Shown here: positions 37,354 through 45,486 of the stretch, one piece after another
Layout of the letters: each line of letters begins with the position of its first letter
How positions within the stretch are numbered: the first letter of the stretch is position 1
Assembly: GCA_963773315.1 (NCBI GenBank)
Contig: CAVZAF010000006.1
Location: 62,001-126,000 of the forward strand
Source: DATKAS01 sp963773315
Lineage (GTDB): Bacteria; Actinomycetota; Acidimicrobiia; Acidimicrobiales; DATKAS01
Reading direction: 5' to 3'
DNA length: 64,000 nt
Made by a program: the position numbers and the translations under genes
The notes under the pieces: generated by a model
Seen by the model: only the letters and a program-made list of their open reading frames with translations
Database searches by the model: none
What the model was told of the DNA's origin: nothing

Positions 37354-38499
37354 TCAGCGCACCGTACCGGAACCCTCGCGGCGCCGAAGTGCTTCGGTGA
37401 ACGCGGAGTTCCAGGTCTTCAGGTGTGGCCAGAGCTCGCTCGCTCGCGCGGTGGCCTCTGCCTCGGTCAGGCCATCACGTTGCATGAGCCACGCGCGGAG
37501 CACCAGCCCGGTGCGCGACTCGCCGGCGAAGCAGTGGACTACGACGGGCTCGCCGGCATCGATGCACGCCGTCACAGTGCTCATCACGTCGTCGATCACC
37601 GCGTCGAGCGCGATGTTGTCATCGGGGTCTTCGGAGTCGACGAGGTAGAAGCGACGCCAGTGCGGCTGCTGGGGTGGATCGCCGACACGGCTGAGCGAGA
37701 TGACGTGGGCACCGGGCACCATCTCGTGCGAGCGGGCCGCGCCGTTGAGATCGGCGACCCAGAGGCCGCGGAGGTCGACGAGGTGAGGGCCACGCGCGGG
37801 CCACCCGGGCTCCTCGACGTTGTCCTCCGGCGGGAGACCGGCGAGCGCGACAGCGAGCGCGCGCAAGGAGACGACGTCGTGCCCGCTCGGCCTGCCGTCG
37901 GGCAAGTCGCCGTGCAGTGGCGAAGCCCACCGAGCAGGGATCGCGCCGATCCCGCGGCGTGCGCCGGCGAGAGCGCCGGCGATCGTCGCCCTCGCGGCGG
38001 TGTCTCCACCGTCATCGACCGCAGCGATGACGGTGTCCGAGAACGAGTCCCCGGGGCTCCCTCGGCCAGCGATCGCGTCGGCCACGTCGAGGTGCAGCGC
38101 CACGCACGCGTCCGCCACCTGCGGGTCGTCGCACGTCAGCGCGCAGAGCCGGCGGGCCACGTCGCTCGTGGCCTCAGAGCCTGCCCCCGCGGCCGCGATG
38201 GCGGCCGGGATGGTGCGCGTCAGCGGCGACCCTCCGAGGCCACGAGCCCGGAGATCGTCGGCGTCGATGCCGCCGCAGGACAGCAACGACTCGGCGACCA
38301 GCAGCGCCATCTGCGTGTGACTGGTCCACTCACCACCATCGATCATCTCGCCGGTGCCGGTCAGCACGGGCGAGGGGAACTTCGCTGTGTACGCCCCCGC
38401 CGGTGCTCCAGAGAACGGCGCGCCGAGCGCGTCGCCGACGATCGCTCCGACGAGCGTGCCCATCGCGCGCTGCCGGCGTCGCAGGGTGACGCCGCTCAC
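37354..38499 (-). CDS. ADP-ribosylglycohydrolase-like domain fused to a dual-specificity phosphatase domain
   Basis: A 381-residue fusion. The N-terminal DraG/ADP-ribosylglycohydrolase fold has GAIVGDALGAPFSG and later TIAGALAGARRGIGAIPARW. The C-terminal cysteine-phosphatase domain has VVHCFAGESRTGLVLRAW, the HC-x5-R loop intact. The metal-ligand motif of active hydrolases, WTDDTQMA, reads WTSHTQMA at residues 58-65, and the later GGDTDT reads GGDTAA, so most metal-binding aspartates are lost. The hydrolase half is probably inactive or changed in specificity, while the phosphatase half looks competent. GTG 38499 overlaps the methyltransferase stop in GTGA. Confidence 0.82.
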   Translation of the reverse strand: MSGVTLRRRQRAMGTLVGAIVGDALGAPFSGAPAGAYTAKFPSPVLTGTGEMIDGGEWTSHTQMALLVAESLLSCGGIDADDLRARGLGGSPLTRTIPAAIAAAGAGSEATSDVARRLCALTCDDPQVADACVALHLDVADAIAGRGSPGDSFSDTVIAAVDDGGDTAARATIAGALAGARRGIGAIPARWASPLHGDLPDGRPSGHDVVSLRALAVALAGLPPEDNVEEPGWPARGPHLVDLRGLWVADLNGAARSHEMVPGAHVISLSRVGDPPQQPHWRRFYLVDSEDPDDNIALDAVIDDVMSTVTACIDAGEPVVVHCFAGESRTGLVLRAWLMQRDGLTEAEATARASELWPHLKTWNSAFTEALRRREGSGTVR

Positions 38500-39350
38500 A
38501 CACCCGCCTTGCGCGCGCTGACCACCCACACCGCGGACGCGAGGCGAACGCCGTCACGCTCTGCGTACGGCGCGAGCGCGGCGTGGATCGACTCGGCCGC
38601 TCGCCGGCGAGTGTCGTCATCCGCGTTGCCGAGCACTGAGCGCACCGACCCCGAGTCGGCGGCGAACGCCGCGGCGCCGTCGAGATCGGAGGCGCCTCCG
38701 ACGAGCAGCTGGTGCTCGACCGCCTCGAGCGCGATGTCGGCGAAGCCCGCGTCGGTGACTATGCGGCGGACGCGGTCGGGATCCGCGAACGCGAAGGGTC
38801 CCGGCGCATCGGAATCGGGCGCGGGAGGCGCCGGCACGTGCTGCAGCGCCGCGGCCATCGGGATGCCCATCCACGGGTTCAGGTTGCGGTCTTGCCAGCA
38901 GACGAAGACGAGTCGACCCCCGGGCTCGAGGCCGCGCCCGATGTTCGCCATCGCGGCCGTCGGGTCGTCGAAGAACATGACTCCGAAGCGCGAGAACGCG
39001 AGGTCGTGCGCAGGCGGCAGCTGCGCCTGCTGCGCGTCGGACCGCATCAGCTCGACGTTCGCGAGGCGGAGCTCGGCGCATCGCTCACGCGCTCGGGCGA
39101 GCATCGGCTCGGAGATGTCGACACCCAGAACGTGGCCGGACTCGCCGACGCGCCACGCGAGGGCGATCGTGGTCGCGCCGCATCCGCACCCGATGTCGAT
39201 GGCGCGCTCGCCCGGGAGAGGCGACGCGGTCGCGAGTCCCCGCTCCCCCAACGGCTCGAGCATGCGGTCGAGCTGCTCTTGCCTCGCGACCCAACCGGGG
39301 CCTGCGTCGAAGTTCCAGTGGTGCGCCTGCGCCGAGTTCGCGTCCGCCAT
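38496..39350 (-). CDS. Class I SAM-dependent methyltransferase
   Basis: A 284-residue methyltransferase. The AdoMet-binding motif I is AIDIGCGCGATTIALAWR at about residue 50, followed by GVDISEPMLARARERC and FSRFGVMFFDDPTAAM. The architecture resembles UbiE/Methyltransf_11 proteins acting on small molecules. ATG 39350 has TACCGT 7 nt upstream. It is coupled by a 4-bp overlap to the ADP-ribosylglycohydrolase-phosphatase fusion, so the two products may act together. The substrate is unknown. Confidence 0.87.
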   Translation of the reverse strand: MADANSAQAHHWNFDAGPGWVARQEQLDRMLEPLGERGLATASPLPGERAIDIGCGCGATTIALAWRVGESGHVLGVDISEPMLARARERCAELRLANVELMRSDAQQAQLPPAHDLAFSRFGVMFFDDPTAAMANIGRGLEPGGRLVFVCWQDRNLNPWMGIPMAAALQHVPAPPAPDSDAPGPFAFADPDRVRRIVTDAGFADIALEAVEHQLLVGGASDLDGAAAFAADSGSVRSVLGNADDDTRRRAAESIHAALAPYAERDGVRLASAVWVVSARKAGV

Positions 39351-39371
39351 GTCGTCGACGGTATCGGCCGC

Positions 39372-40013
39372 TCAGCGATCGTGGACGGTGCGGAACGCGA
39401 GCAGGCCCCCGAACGCCATGACCCCGAGGCCGGCGACGACGTCCGCAGTCTGGATCGCCCTGGTGCCGATCCGGCGGCGAAGAAGCGCCATGCCGCTGGC
39501 AAGGAGCAAGAACCAGCTCAAGCTGCCGGTGCCGATGCCGGCCAGGAAGGTCGAGGTCGTCGCGACCGAGGTCGTCACGTTCGCCGCCGAGGCCGCGGCG
39601 AACAGCGCCGCCCACGACGCGATCGTCATCGGGTTCGACGCCGTCGCAAAGAGCGCGACCCGGAAGGCGCGACCGGGCGACTGCACCTCGTCGGTGGCTT
39701 CGCCGCCGTCGCGGATCCGCCGCGCCGACCAGAGCGTCTTGGCGCCGAGCACGACGAGCACCGTCGCTCCGACGAACCCGAGCACGATCCGCAGCCCTCC
39801 CACGTCGAGCAACCGTGCGGTTCCCGCGACGCCGAGCGAGGCATAGCTGACGTCGATGATCGCGGCCCCCGCCCCGATCGCGGCGCCGACCTGCCACCCG
39901 TGCCGGAGCACGCTCCGGGCGCAGAGCAGCCAGATCGGCCCGACTTGGGCGGCGATGAGAAACCCTGCGCCGAGCCCGGCCAGAAGCGCACCCCACGTCG
40001 TCGTCGAAGCCAT
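39372..40013 (-). CDS. LysE/RhtB family exporter
   Basis: A 213-residue membrane protein of about six helices. The N-terminal segment GFLIAAQVGPIWLLCARSVL matches the conserved LysE start (P-GP). The middle has FRVALFATASNPMTIASWAA, the conserved N-P helix. Family members export amino acids or related small molecules. ATG 40013 gives the family N-terminus, and CACACT lies 6 nt upstream. The methyltransferase gene follows 21 bp downstream on the same strand. Confidence 0.87.
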   Translation of the reverse strand: MASTTTWGALLAGLGAGFLIAAQVGPIWLLCARSVLRHGWQVGAAIGAGAAIIDVSYASLGVAGTARLLDVGGLRIVLGFVGATVLVVLGAKTLWSARRIRDGGEATDEVQSPGRAFRVALFATASNPMTIASWAALFAAASAANVTTSVATTSTFLAGIGTGSLSWFLLLASGMALLRRRIGTRAIQTADVVAGLGVMAFGGLLAFRTVHDR

Positions 40014-40195
40014 CGGAGAAGTGTGACGAGCGCGGCGCACTCGGCTCTCATGATTTCGAACCAGCCGTGGAGCAGGGGTGGCCGAAGATGACCAGCATCG
40101 AAGCCGCCCTGTGACACCTGCGAGGCCTCGGCAAATGGCGACGCGCCGATCGGTGGGCGTCGGGAGCACGCGCCCTCGCGCAGTCCCGCTCCCGG

Positions 40196-40672
40196 CTACT
40201 GCGGCGTCGAGTCGAGGCCGCTCGGCGGGAAGGCGGCACTGGCCCAGTCGTCGCGCAAACGCTGGAAGTCGTCGGGTCCGAGCTGGTGACCAGCAAGTGC
40301 GAGCTGGCCGCCACGCCTGAACACCTCTTCGAACCCGCCGGGCGTGTAGATCTCCAGCACGCACGCGGGCGAGGAGCTCGCGTTCCACTGGGCGTGCGGT
40401 ACGCCTCGGGGCATGAGCAGGACCGACCCGGGACAGAGCGTGTAGTCGCGGTTCCCGACGGTTGCGCCGACAGTCCCGTCGATGACCACGGTGATCTGGT
40501 CTTCGGCCTGGTGAACATGTTCGTCGACGTGCACACCCGGGGCCATGTCGACGGCAAGCACCACGAGGCGCCCGTCGGTATCCGCCGACCGGACGACCTG
40601 GCGGAACGGCGTGCCGGCGATGGACTCACCCATGCCCCACTTGAGAAAGGTGGGCGACGAGATCGACTTCAT
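40196..40672 (-). CDS. Cupin-domain protein
   Basis: A 158-residue single cupin. Motif 1 appears as HVDEHVHQAEDQITVVIDG with three histidines and a glutamate-type ligand pattern, and motif 2 as PGSVLLMPRGVPHAQWN. It could be a metal-dependent enzyme or a sensor of small ligands. ATG 40672 is fixed by GGAGG five nt upstream. It is divergent from a TetR gene with a striking tandem operator between, so it is probably repressed by that TetR and induced by an unknown ligand. Confidence 0.85.
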   Translation of the reverse strand: MKSISSPTFLKWGMGESIAGTPFRQVVRSADTDGRLVVLAVDMAPGVHVDEHVHQAEDQITVVIDGTVGATVGNRDYTLCPGSVLLMPRGVPHAQWNASSSPACVLEIYTPGGFEEVFRRGGQLALAGHQLGPDDFQRLRDDWASAAFPPSGLDSTPQ

Positions 40673-40688
40673 CACAACCTCCAACAGT

Positions 40689-40739
40689 CGATAGTGGCTA
40701 TCACTAGTGATTACCACTAGTGATAGCCACTAGTAGAAT
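40689..40739. promoter_or_regulatory. 13-bp tandem-repeat operator between cupin and TetR genes
   Basis: The core octamer CACTAGTG occurs at 40702-40709 and 40715-40722. It is flanked at the same 13-bp phase by partial copies CGATAGTG (40689-40696) and CACTAGTA (40728-40735). Overall, 18-bp arms TAGTGGCTATCACTAGTG (40692-40709) and their exact complement (40715-40732) surround ATTAC. A TAGAAT -10 (40734-40739) for the TetR gene overlaps the last copy. Binding by the adjacent TetR is inferred. Confidence 0.85.
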
Positions 40740-40747
40740 CTGCTGTG

Positions 40748-41380
40748 ATGACCGATGTCAAGGGGCAGCCGACCGGTCGGCAGGCCAAAGCCGCGCTCAC
40801 GCGGGCGCGGATGCTCGACGCCGCCTACGACCTGTTCTGCGCCGAGGGATACCGGGCGACGACGATGGAAGCGATCGCGGAGCGAGCCGGCGTCGCGGTG
40901 CAGACCGTCTACTTCACCTTCCACACCAAGGACGCTCTCCTCCAGGAGGTGCACGACCGCACCGTCCTGGGCGACGATGCCGTACCGCCGCCCCTGCAGC
41001 CGTGGTACCGGGCCGCCAACGCTGAACCCGATGTGGCGCGAGCGGTGACGAGGATCGTCCGCGGCGTCGCCGAGATCCTGACGCGCGTCGCGCCGATGCT
41101 GCCGGTCTTTCACGCCGTGTCGGTTGATCCAGCGGGCGCCGTGTTCCGGCGCGCGGAGGACCTGCGCCGCCACGGCTACGACGACCTGGTCAGGATGCTG
41201 GAGAAGAAGGCGCCGCTGCGGCCCGGGCTGAACCGCGCCCACGCATCCGACCTGCTGTTCGTGCTTCTCGGTCCTGAGCTGTACCGCACGCTGGTGATCG
41301 AACGCGGATGGAGCCTGAACGACTGGGCGGAGTGGACGAGCGCGACCATCCTGCGAGACCTCTTCGGAGTCGTCTCGTAG
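40748..41380 (+). CDS. TetR/AcrR family transcriptional regulator
   Basis: A 210-residue TetR protein. The DNA-binding domain has MLDAAYDLFCAEGYRATTME then AIAERAGVAVQTVYFTFHTK. The C-terminal domain is all-helical with a hydrophobic core. GTG 40745 is an alternative start one codon earlier; TAGAAT ends 8 nt before the ATG, so the transcript is close to leaderless. It probably regulates itself and the divergent cupin gene through the tandem operator. The ligand is unknown. Confidence 0.92.
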   Translation: MTDVKGQPTGRQAKAALTRARMLDAAYDLFCAEGYRATTMEAIAERAGVAVQTVYFTFHTKDALLQEVHDRTVLGDDAVPPPLQPWYRAANAEPDVARAVTRIVRGVAEILTRVAPMLPVFHAVSVDPAGAVFRRAEDLRRHGYDDLVRMLEKKAPLRPGLNRAHASDLLFVLLGPELYRTLVIERGWSLNDWAEWTSATILRDLFGVVS

Positions 41381-41544
41381 GCCGCCCCACCCACCAGGCC
41401 AGTGCGCGTCCGCACGCGACCACCCGGGGCTAATCGGCCGTTTCGCGGTGTGTCGGCGGGCGGTCAAGGACCGCTGGTTCGGAGTCGTCGGCAAGAGCGC
41501 TGGACGCCGTCATCGACCGGGCCCACTGCCGGAGGTCACAAGGG

Positions 41545-41617
41545 TGGGCCGTAAGGGACTTGAACCCCTGACCCCTTGCGCGTCATGCAAGTGCTCTGCC
41601 AACTGAGCTAACGGCCC
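41545..41617 (-). tRNA. tRNA-Val (anticodon GAC)
   Basis: A 73-nt cloverleaf: acceptor GGGCCGT/ACGGCCC, D arm GCTC-loop-GAGC, anticodon stem CTTGC/GCAAG with loop ATGACGC giving anticodon GAC, 5-nt variable loop, and T arm AGGGG-TTCAAGT-CCCTT with one G-U pair. The discriminator is A, and the genome continues CCC rather than CCA, so the final A must be added enzymatically. The roughly 375 bp between the TetR and pseudokinase genes contain only this tRNA and an A+T-richer patch near 41665-41710. Confidence 0.96.
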
Positions 41618-41680
41618 CGAAGCCGTGAGCCTACACAACCTGCTCAGCCGCCCTCCTGGAGATCACTTCATAGTCTTTCA

Positions 41681-41710
41681 TTGCTTTTCTGATTCAGTTC
41701 GTGCTTGTAT
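41681..41710 (+). promoter_or_regulatory. Possible promoter in A+T-richer patch before the pseudokinase gene
   Basis: TTGCTT (41681-41686) and TTGTAT (41705-41710) are separated by 18 bp inside the most A+T-rich stretch of the neighbourhood, about 50 bp upstream of the kinase-like gene. The match to consensus is weak. Confidence 0.3.
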
Positions 41711-41757
41711 GTCGCCCCTGGCGGTCGGCGGACCCAGAGCCAGAGGGAGCGCGGCGG

Positions 41758-43077
41758 ATGAGCGAGCAGGTGAGCGTCGAGGTCAGCGCGGGTGGACGGC
41801 CGGTGGCCGTCAAGCGAGCGACGCAGCACGACCGGCGGGAGCGACTGCGCCACGAAGCAGCGATGCTCGAGCGCGCGCGGCACCCGGGCGTGGTCGAGCT
41901 GGTCGACATCGACGATGGCGACGAAGCCACCATGTTGTCGACCGCATGGCTCGGCGGCGGCAGCCTCGCTGCCGCGGAGATGGCACCCAGGAAGCTCGCC
42001 GGCGTCGGTGCGATGCTCGCGATGACGATCGCCGACCTCCACGACCGCGCGATCGTGCATCGGCGGATCACGTCCGATCACGTGCTGCTCGACGGGCTCG
42101 GGCGAGTCGTGCTCGTCGGGTTCGGCGACGCCTCGGCGTCGCCGGGTGAGTGCGAGACCGCCGACGACGTCGCGGCGACCGGGGCCGCGCTCGAGGCGAA
42201 GCTCCCGACCGACCTCGCCGCGATCGCGAAGGTGCGCACGAGCCCGGCAGAACGCCAGGTCATCGAGCGGCTCCGGGCCGTCCTCGCCCGAGCACGCGAT
42301 CCCGAGCCCTCACGGCGGCCATCGGCGCGGGCTCTGTCGGGCCTCCTGACCGAGATCGCAGGTGAGCCGGTCAGTGGTGGGCCGATCCGGCTCCCGAGAC
42401 CGACGTCGGCTGACAGCGCCGCCTCAGCCGCGCCGCACCCACTCGCCCCTGCGTACGCCGCGGCTCGCGCCGCCCTCGGCGAGCTTCGGCCGAGGGTCGC
42501 TCCTCGGGCATGGGCCATCTTGTTGGCGCTCGCGGCCACGCTGATCGTCGGCTTCGGCGCACGTGCCGCGCTCGCGAGCGGAACACCGCGAGAGCACGCG
42601 AGCCCCGGCATGGCGCCCGTGGTGCCCGACACGATCGCGACGAGCGCGACCATCGCCGCACCGAGCAGCACCACCTCGCCGCGGGTGTGGCCGACCTCGG
42701 TGCCTTGCCCACAGCTCGCGCTGGCGGGTGATCGACGTGACGTCGACGGCGACGGCTGCCCAGAGTCGGTGACCATCGATGGCGCGCAGGTGGTCGTCGA
42801 TGGCGCCCGCTACGACGTCGGCGCGCCCGGCGATGCAGTGGCCGTCGCCGACTGGGACTGCGACGGAAGCGACACCCCGGCGGTGGTGCGACCGAGCACG
42901 GGCGACGTCTTCGTGTTCGACGCATGGGCGACGTCCGAAGCACCGATGCCGGGGCGTTTGCTCGACCGCGTGCCGGGAGCGATCGCGCCCGCGACACCCG
43001 ACGGCACGTGCGACGTCGTGCCGGTCGTCGACGTCGCGGGCGCGCGCTGCAGCCGTGGCGCTCGATGGGGAGGGTGA
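41758..43077 (+). CDS. Membrane pseudokinase with extracellular FG-GAP-like segment
   Basis: A 439-residue protein. Residues 1-220 form a reduced Hanks-type kinase fold keeping VAVK (Lys19) and the helix-C glutamate (HEAAML, Glu33). The catalytic loop HRD is HRR (101-103) and DFG is GFG (121-123), so the base and the metal ligand are both gone and phosphotransfer is unlikely. A transmembrane helix (AWAILLALAATLIVGFGARA) follows near residue 250. The outer part has DVDGDGCPES and ADWDCDGSDTPAVV, resembling FG-GAP or calcium-loop repeats. ATG 41758 follows GAGGGAG. The LysM protein gene begins 3 bp after the stop, suggesting a joint envelope role. Confidence 0.8.
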   Translation: MSEQVSVEVSAGGRPVAVKRATQHDRRERLRHEAAMLERARHPGVVELVDIDDGDEATMLSTAWLGGGSLAAAEMAPRKLAGVGAMLAMTIADLHDRAIVHRRITSDHVLLDGLGRVVLVGFGDASASPGECETADDVAATGAALEAKLPTDLAAIAKVRTSPAERQVIERLRAVLARARDPEPSRRPSARALSGLLTEIAGEPVSGGPIRLPRPTSADSAASAAPHPLAPAYAAARAALGELRPRVAPRAWAILLALAATLIVGFGARAALASGTPREHASPGMAPVVPDTIATSATIAAPSSTTSPRVWPTSVPCPQLALAGDRRDVDGDGCPESVTIDGAQVVVDGARYDVGAPGDAVAVADWDCDGSDTPAVVRPSTGDVFVFDAWATSEAPMPGRLLDRVPGAIAPATPDGTCDVVPVVDVAGARCSRGARWGG

Positions 43078-43080
43078 CCG

Positions 43081-43770
43081 ATGATCCGCGCTCGAGCCTC
43101 TGCCCGCGCCCTGATGATGCTCGTCGGCGCGCTCTCGGCAATGGCCCTGCTGCTCCGTCTCGGCAGCGCGCTGCCCTGGCCCGAGGGCCTCAGCCGCACA
43201 CAGATCGACTCGTGGCTTTCCGCCGAAGGCGCAGTTCGCGCAGCGTTCGCGCTTGCGAGAGCCCTGGGCTTCGGCCTCGCCGTCTACATGGCCTTGCTCG
43301 CCGTCCTCGCGCTCGTTGCAGCGCTGTCGGGCGCGGCCGGCGCGGCGAGAGTCGCGCTGCGAGTCGCGCTGCCCTCACTGCGGCCGTTCGTGGCGCCGCT
43401 CGCCGCGATCACGCTCACGGTGAGCACCGCCGTCCCCGCTGTCGCGCAAGGACGCGATCAGCCGCCACCCGTGATGCAGATCGTGGCGTCACCCGACTCC
43501 AACCCACCGGTCATGCGACTGGTGCCGGCGGAGCCGCGGGCCGCTCCCGCTGCTTCCACGGCAGCCACGACCCACACTGTCGCATCGGGCGACACGTTCT
43601 GGTCGATCGCCGAGGACGCGGTTCGCACTGACGGGCGCGCGACGTCCGACCACGATGTCGTGTCGTACTGGCACGCGCTCATCGACCTGAACCGCGATCG
43701 GCTCCGAGTGCCCGGCGAGCCCGACCTCATCTTCCCCGGTCAGGTCTTCGAGCTGCCGCCTCTCAGCTGA
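43081..43770 (+). CDS. Membrane protein with C-terminal LysM domain
   Basis: A 229-residue protein with three hydrophobic stretches in the first 130 residues (MMLVGALSAMALLLRLGSAL, ALARALGFGLAVYMALLAVL, and one near ITLTVSTAVPAVAQ). A Pro/Ala-rich linker follows, then a LysM module starting THTVASGDTFWSIAEDAV and ending PDLIFPGQVFELPPL. LysM binds peptidoglycan glycans. It is translated just after the pseudokinase, so both may anchor to or monitor the cell wall. The end overlaps hemW by 8 bp, convergently. Confidence 0.85.
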   Translation: MIRARASARALMMLVGALSAMALLLRLGSALPWPEGLSRTQIDSWLSAEGAVRAAFALARALGFGLAVYMALLAVLALVAALSGAAGAARVALRVALPSLRPFVAPLAAITLTVSTAVPAVAQGRDQPPPVMQIVASPDSNPPVMRLVPAEPRAAPAASTAATTHTVASGDTFWSIAEDAVRTDGRATSDHDVVSYWHALIDLNRDRLRVPGEPDLIFPGQVFELPPLS

Positions 43771-44830
43771 GCCGCAACGCGACCTCGTTCGCGAGCAGCC
43801 GACCGCGCACGGTCAGCACGACGCGATCGCCTTTGCGTTCCACGAGGTCCTCGAGCTCCTCGGGCAGTGCGCCCTTCGGCACGCCATCGCGCGTGCGCAG
43901 AGCGAGCTGCAGCGCCTCGATGCGACGTTCGGCTTCGTCGAGACGCTCGGAAGCGGCGATCGGTGAGCGGCTCGTGGTGATCGCCTCGACGTAGCGCTCG
44001 GGAGTGCGCACGTTCCACCAGCGCACTCCGTCGCGATGCGAGTGTGCCGCGCACCCGATGCCGAGGTACTCCCCCTGCGACCAGTAGAGGAGGTTGTGCC
44101 GGCACTCGAAGCCAGGCTTCGCCCAGTTCGAGATCTCGTAGCTCGCCAGCCCCGCGTCGGCGAGCATGCGGTCGGCGACGAGGTACTTGTCGGCTTGGTC
44201 ATCGTCGTCGGGATGACGTTCGGGCTCGTCAGCCAGCGGAGTGCCCGGCTCGACCGTGAGGCCGTACGCGCTGACGTGCGGGGGTTCGAGCTCGAGTGCG
44301 CGCTCGAGCGTCGAGGTCCAGTCGCCCAGTGCCTCCCCCGCCGCTCCGTAGATGAGGTCGAGGTTGAACGACTCGAACCCGGCCTCACGCGCTGCCGCGA
44401 CCGACGACGTCACGTTCGCGGGATCGTGGGTGCGCCCGAGCGAAGCGAGCACGTGCGGCACCATCGACTGCACACCGAAGCTCAGACGGTTCACGCCGCC
44501 GCGGCGGTACGCGCTCAGCAGCGCCAAATCAACCGTGTCGGGGTTGCACTCGACGGTCACCTCAGCGCCGCTCGCGAGCGGGATGTGGTCGAGCACGCGC
44601 ATCAGCGCCTCGGCGGGCACGAGCGAAGGCGTGCCGCCACCGAAGAACACGCTCGTCGCCTCGGGCAGCCCGACGTCGACCGCGCGGCCGATGTCGGCGA
44701 CACACGCGTCGAGATAGGCATCGACGAGGTGCATGCGGTCGGTCCACGTCGCGAACGCGCAATAGTCGCACCGCTTCGCGCAGAACGGGACGTGCACGTA
44801 CACGCCGAAGGTCGGCGAGTCAGACCCCAC
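43763..44830 (-). CDS. hemW: HemW-type radical SAM protein
   Basis: A 355-residue radical-SAM protein. The 4Fe-4S motif is VPFCAKRCDYCAF (CX3CX2C). Further family marks are VFFGGGTPSLVP and VECNPDTVD, and ISNWAKPGFECRHNLLYW. These proteins were long annotated as oxygen-independent coproporphyrinogen III oxidase, but HemW is a heme chaperone. The GTG start lies 2 bp after the BldD-like gene stop, making an operon. The lepA-hemW-hrcA-dnaJ-rsmE neighbourhood is typical of Gram-positive genomes. Confidence 0.9.
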   Translation of the reverse strand: MGSDSPTFGVYVHVPFCAKRCDYCAFATWTDRMHLVDAYLDACVADIGRAVDVGLPEATSVFFGGGTPSLVPAEALMRVLDHIPLASGAEVTVECNPDTVDLALLSAYRRGGVNRLSFGVQSMVPHVLASLGRTHDPANVTSSVAAAREAGFESFNLDLIYGAAGEALGDWTSTLERALELEPPHVSAYGLTVEPGTPLADEPERHPDDDDQADKYLVADRMLADAGLASYEISNWAKPGFECRHNLLYWSQGEYLGIGCAAHSHRDGVRWWNVRTPERYVEAITTSRSPIAASERLDEAERRIEALQLALRTRDGVPKGALPEELEDLVERKGDRVVLTVRGRLLANEVALRLS

Positions 44831-44832
44831 GA

Positions 44833-45378
44833 TCAGGGCCGAGGCAGACGCAGACCGAGGTCCTCGAGGCGGCGGGTGGCTTGGTCGGCCTCGACATCCA
44901 GGATGCACGCGATGGCGCGGACGTCATCGGCGCGGACCGTGAGCACGCGACCGTTGAAGTCCTGCCGTTGCACCTGGATCATCGAGAGATAGCGGGCCAG
45001 CATCTCCGCGTCGGGTCCTCTGATCTCGTCGAGCCGAGTGAGGTCGATCGCAAGCTTGTCGGGCACCCGCTCTGCCCGTCTATCGGTGAGGTCGATGACC
45101 TGGCTGTGGTCGAAGTCAGGCCCTTCGTCGGGAGGGAGGAGCTGGTCGACCGGCACGTTGTAGAAGCGGGCAAGACGTTGGAGTCGAGGGACCGAGATCG
45201 CACGCTCGCCGCGTTCGTAGGCACCGAGCACCGATGCTTTGAACTCCTGCGCCGAGTTCGCCTCGACGTCTTGCAACGAAAGCCGCTTCTGCCGTCGAAT
45301 GCTGCGCAGCCGCTCACCGACCCTGCGCCCGTACGCGGTCGAGTGTGGCTCTTCGTCCGACGGTCGTTCGTCACTCAT
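44833..45378 (-). CDS. bldD: BldD-like XRE-family regulator with c-di-GMP-binding signature
   Basis: A 181-residue protein matching Streptomyces BldD over its length. The N-terminal helix-turn-helix reads RLSLQDVEANSAQEFKASVL then GAYERGERAISVPRLQRLAR. The C-terminal domain has RQDFNGRVLTVRADD at residues 138-152, which fits the R-x-D-x8-R-x-x-D motif that binds c-di-GMP in BldD. In that family tetrameric c-di-GMP glues the regulator into a dimer that represses developmental genes. ATG 45378 gives the family N-terminus. hemW follows at once. A GGDEF-EAL enzyme is encoded 10 kb away. Confidence 0.88.
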   Translation of the reverse strand: MSDERPSDEEPHSTAYGRRVGERLRSIRRQKRLSLQDVEANSAQEFKASVLGAYERGERAISVPRLQRLARFYNVPVDQLLPPDEGPDFDHSQVIDLTDRRAERVPDKLAIDLTRLDEIRGPDAEMLARYLSMIQVQRQDFNGRVLTVRADDVRAIACILDVEADQATRRLEDLGLRLPRP

Positions 45379-45486
45379 GCGTCGCCCTTGCCTCGCCCCT
45401 GGGCTCGCCCTGCCCAGCTCCACCCCTGTCCTTCGCGTCACCATACCGATGGCGGCCACGGTGCGCAATCAATCGGGCCGGTGATC

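Noticed and set aside
41383..41544. A small gene downstream of the tRNA
   Set aside because: Only short frames without ribosome-binding sites or family features are present.
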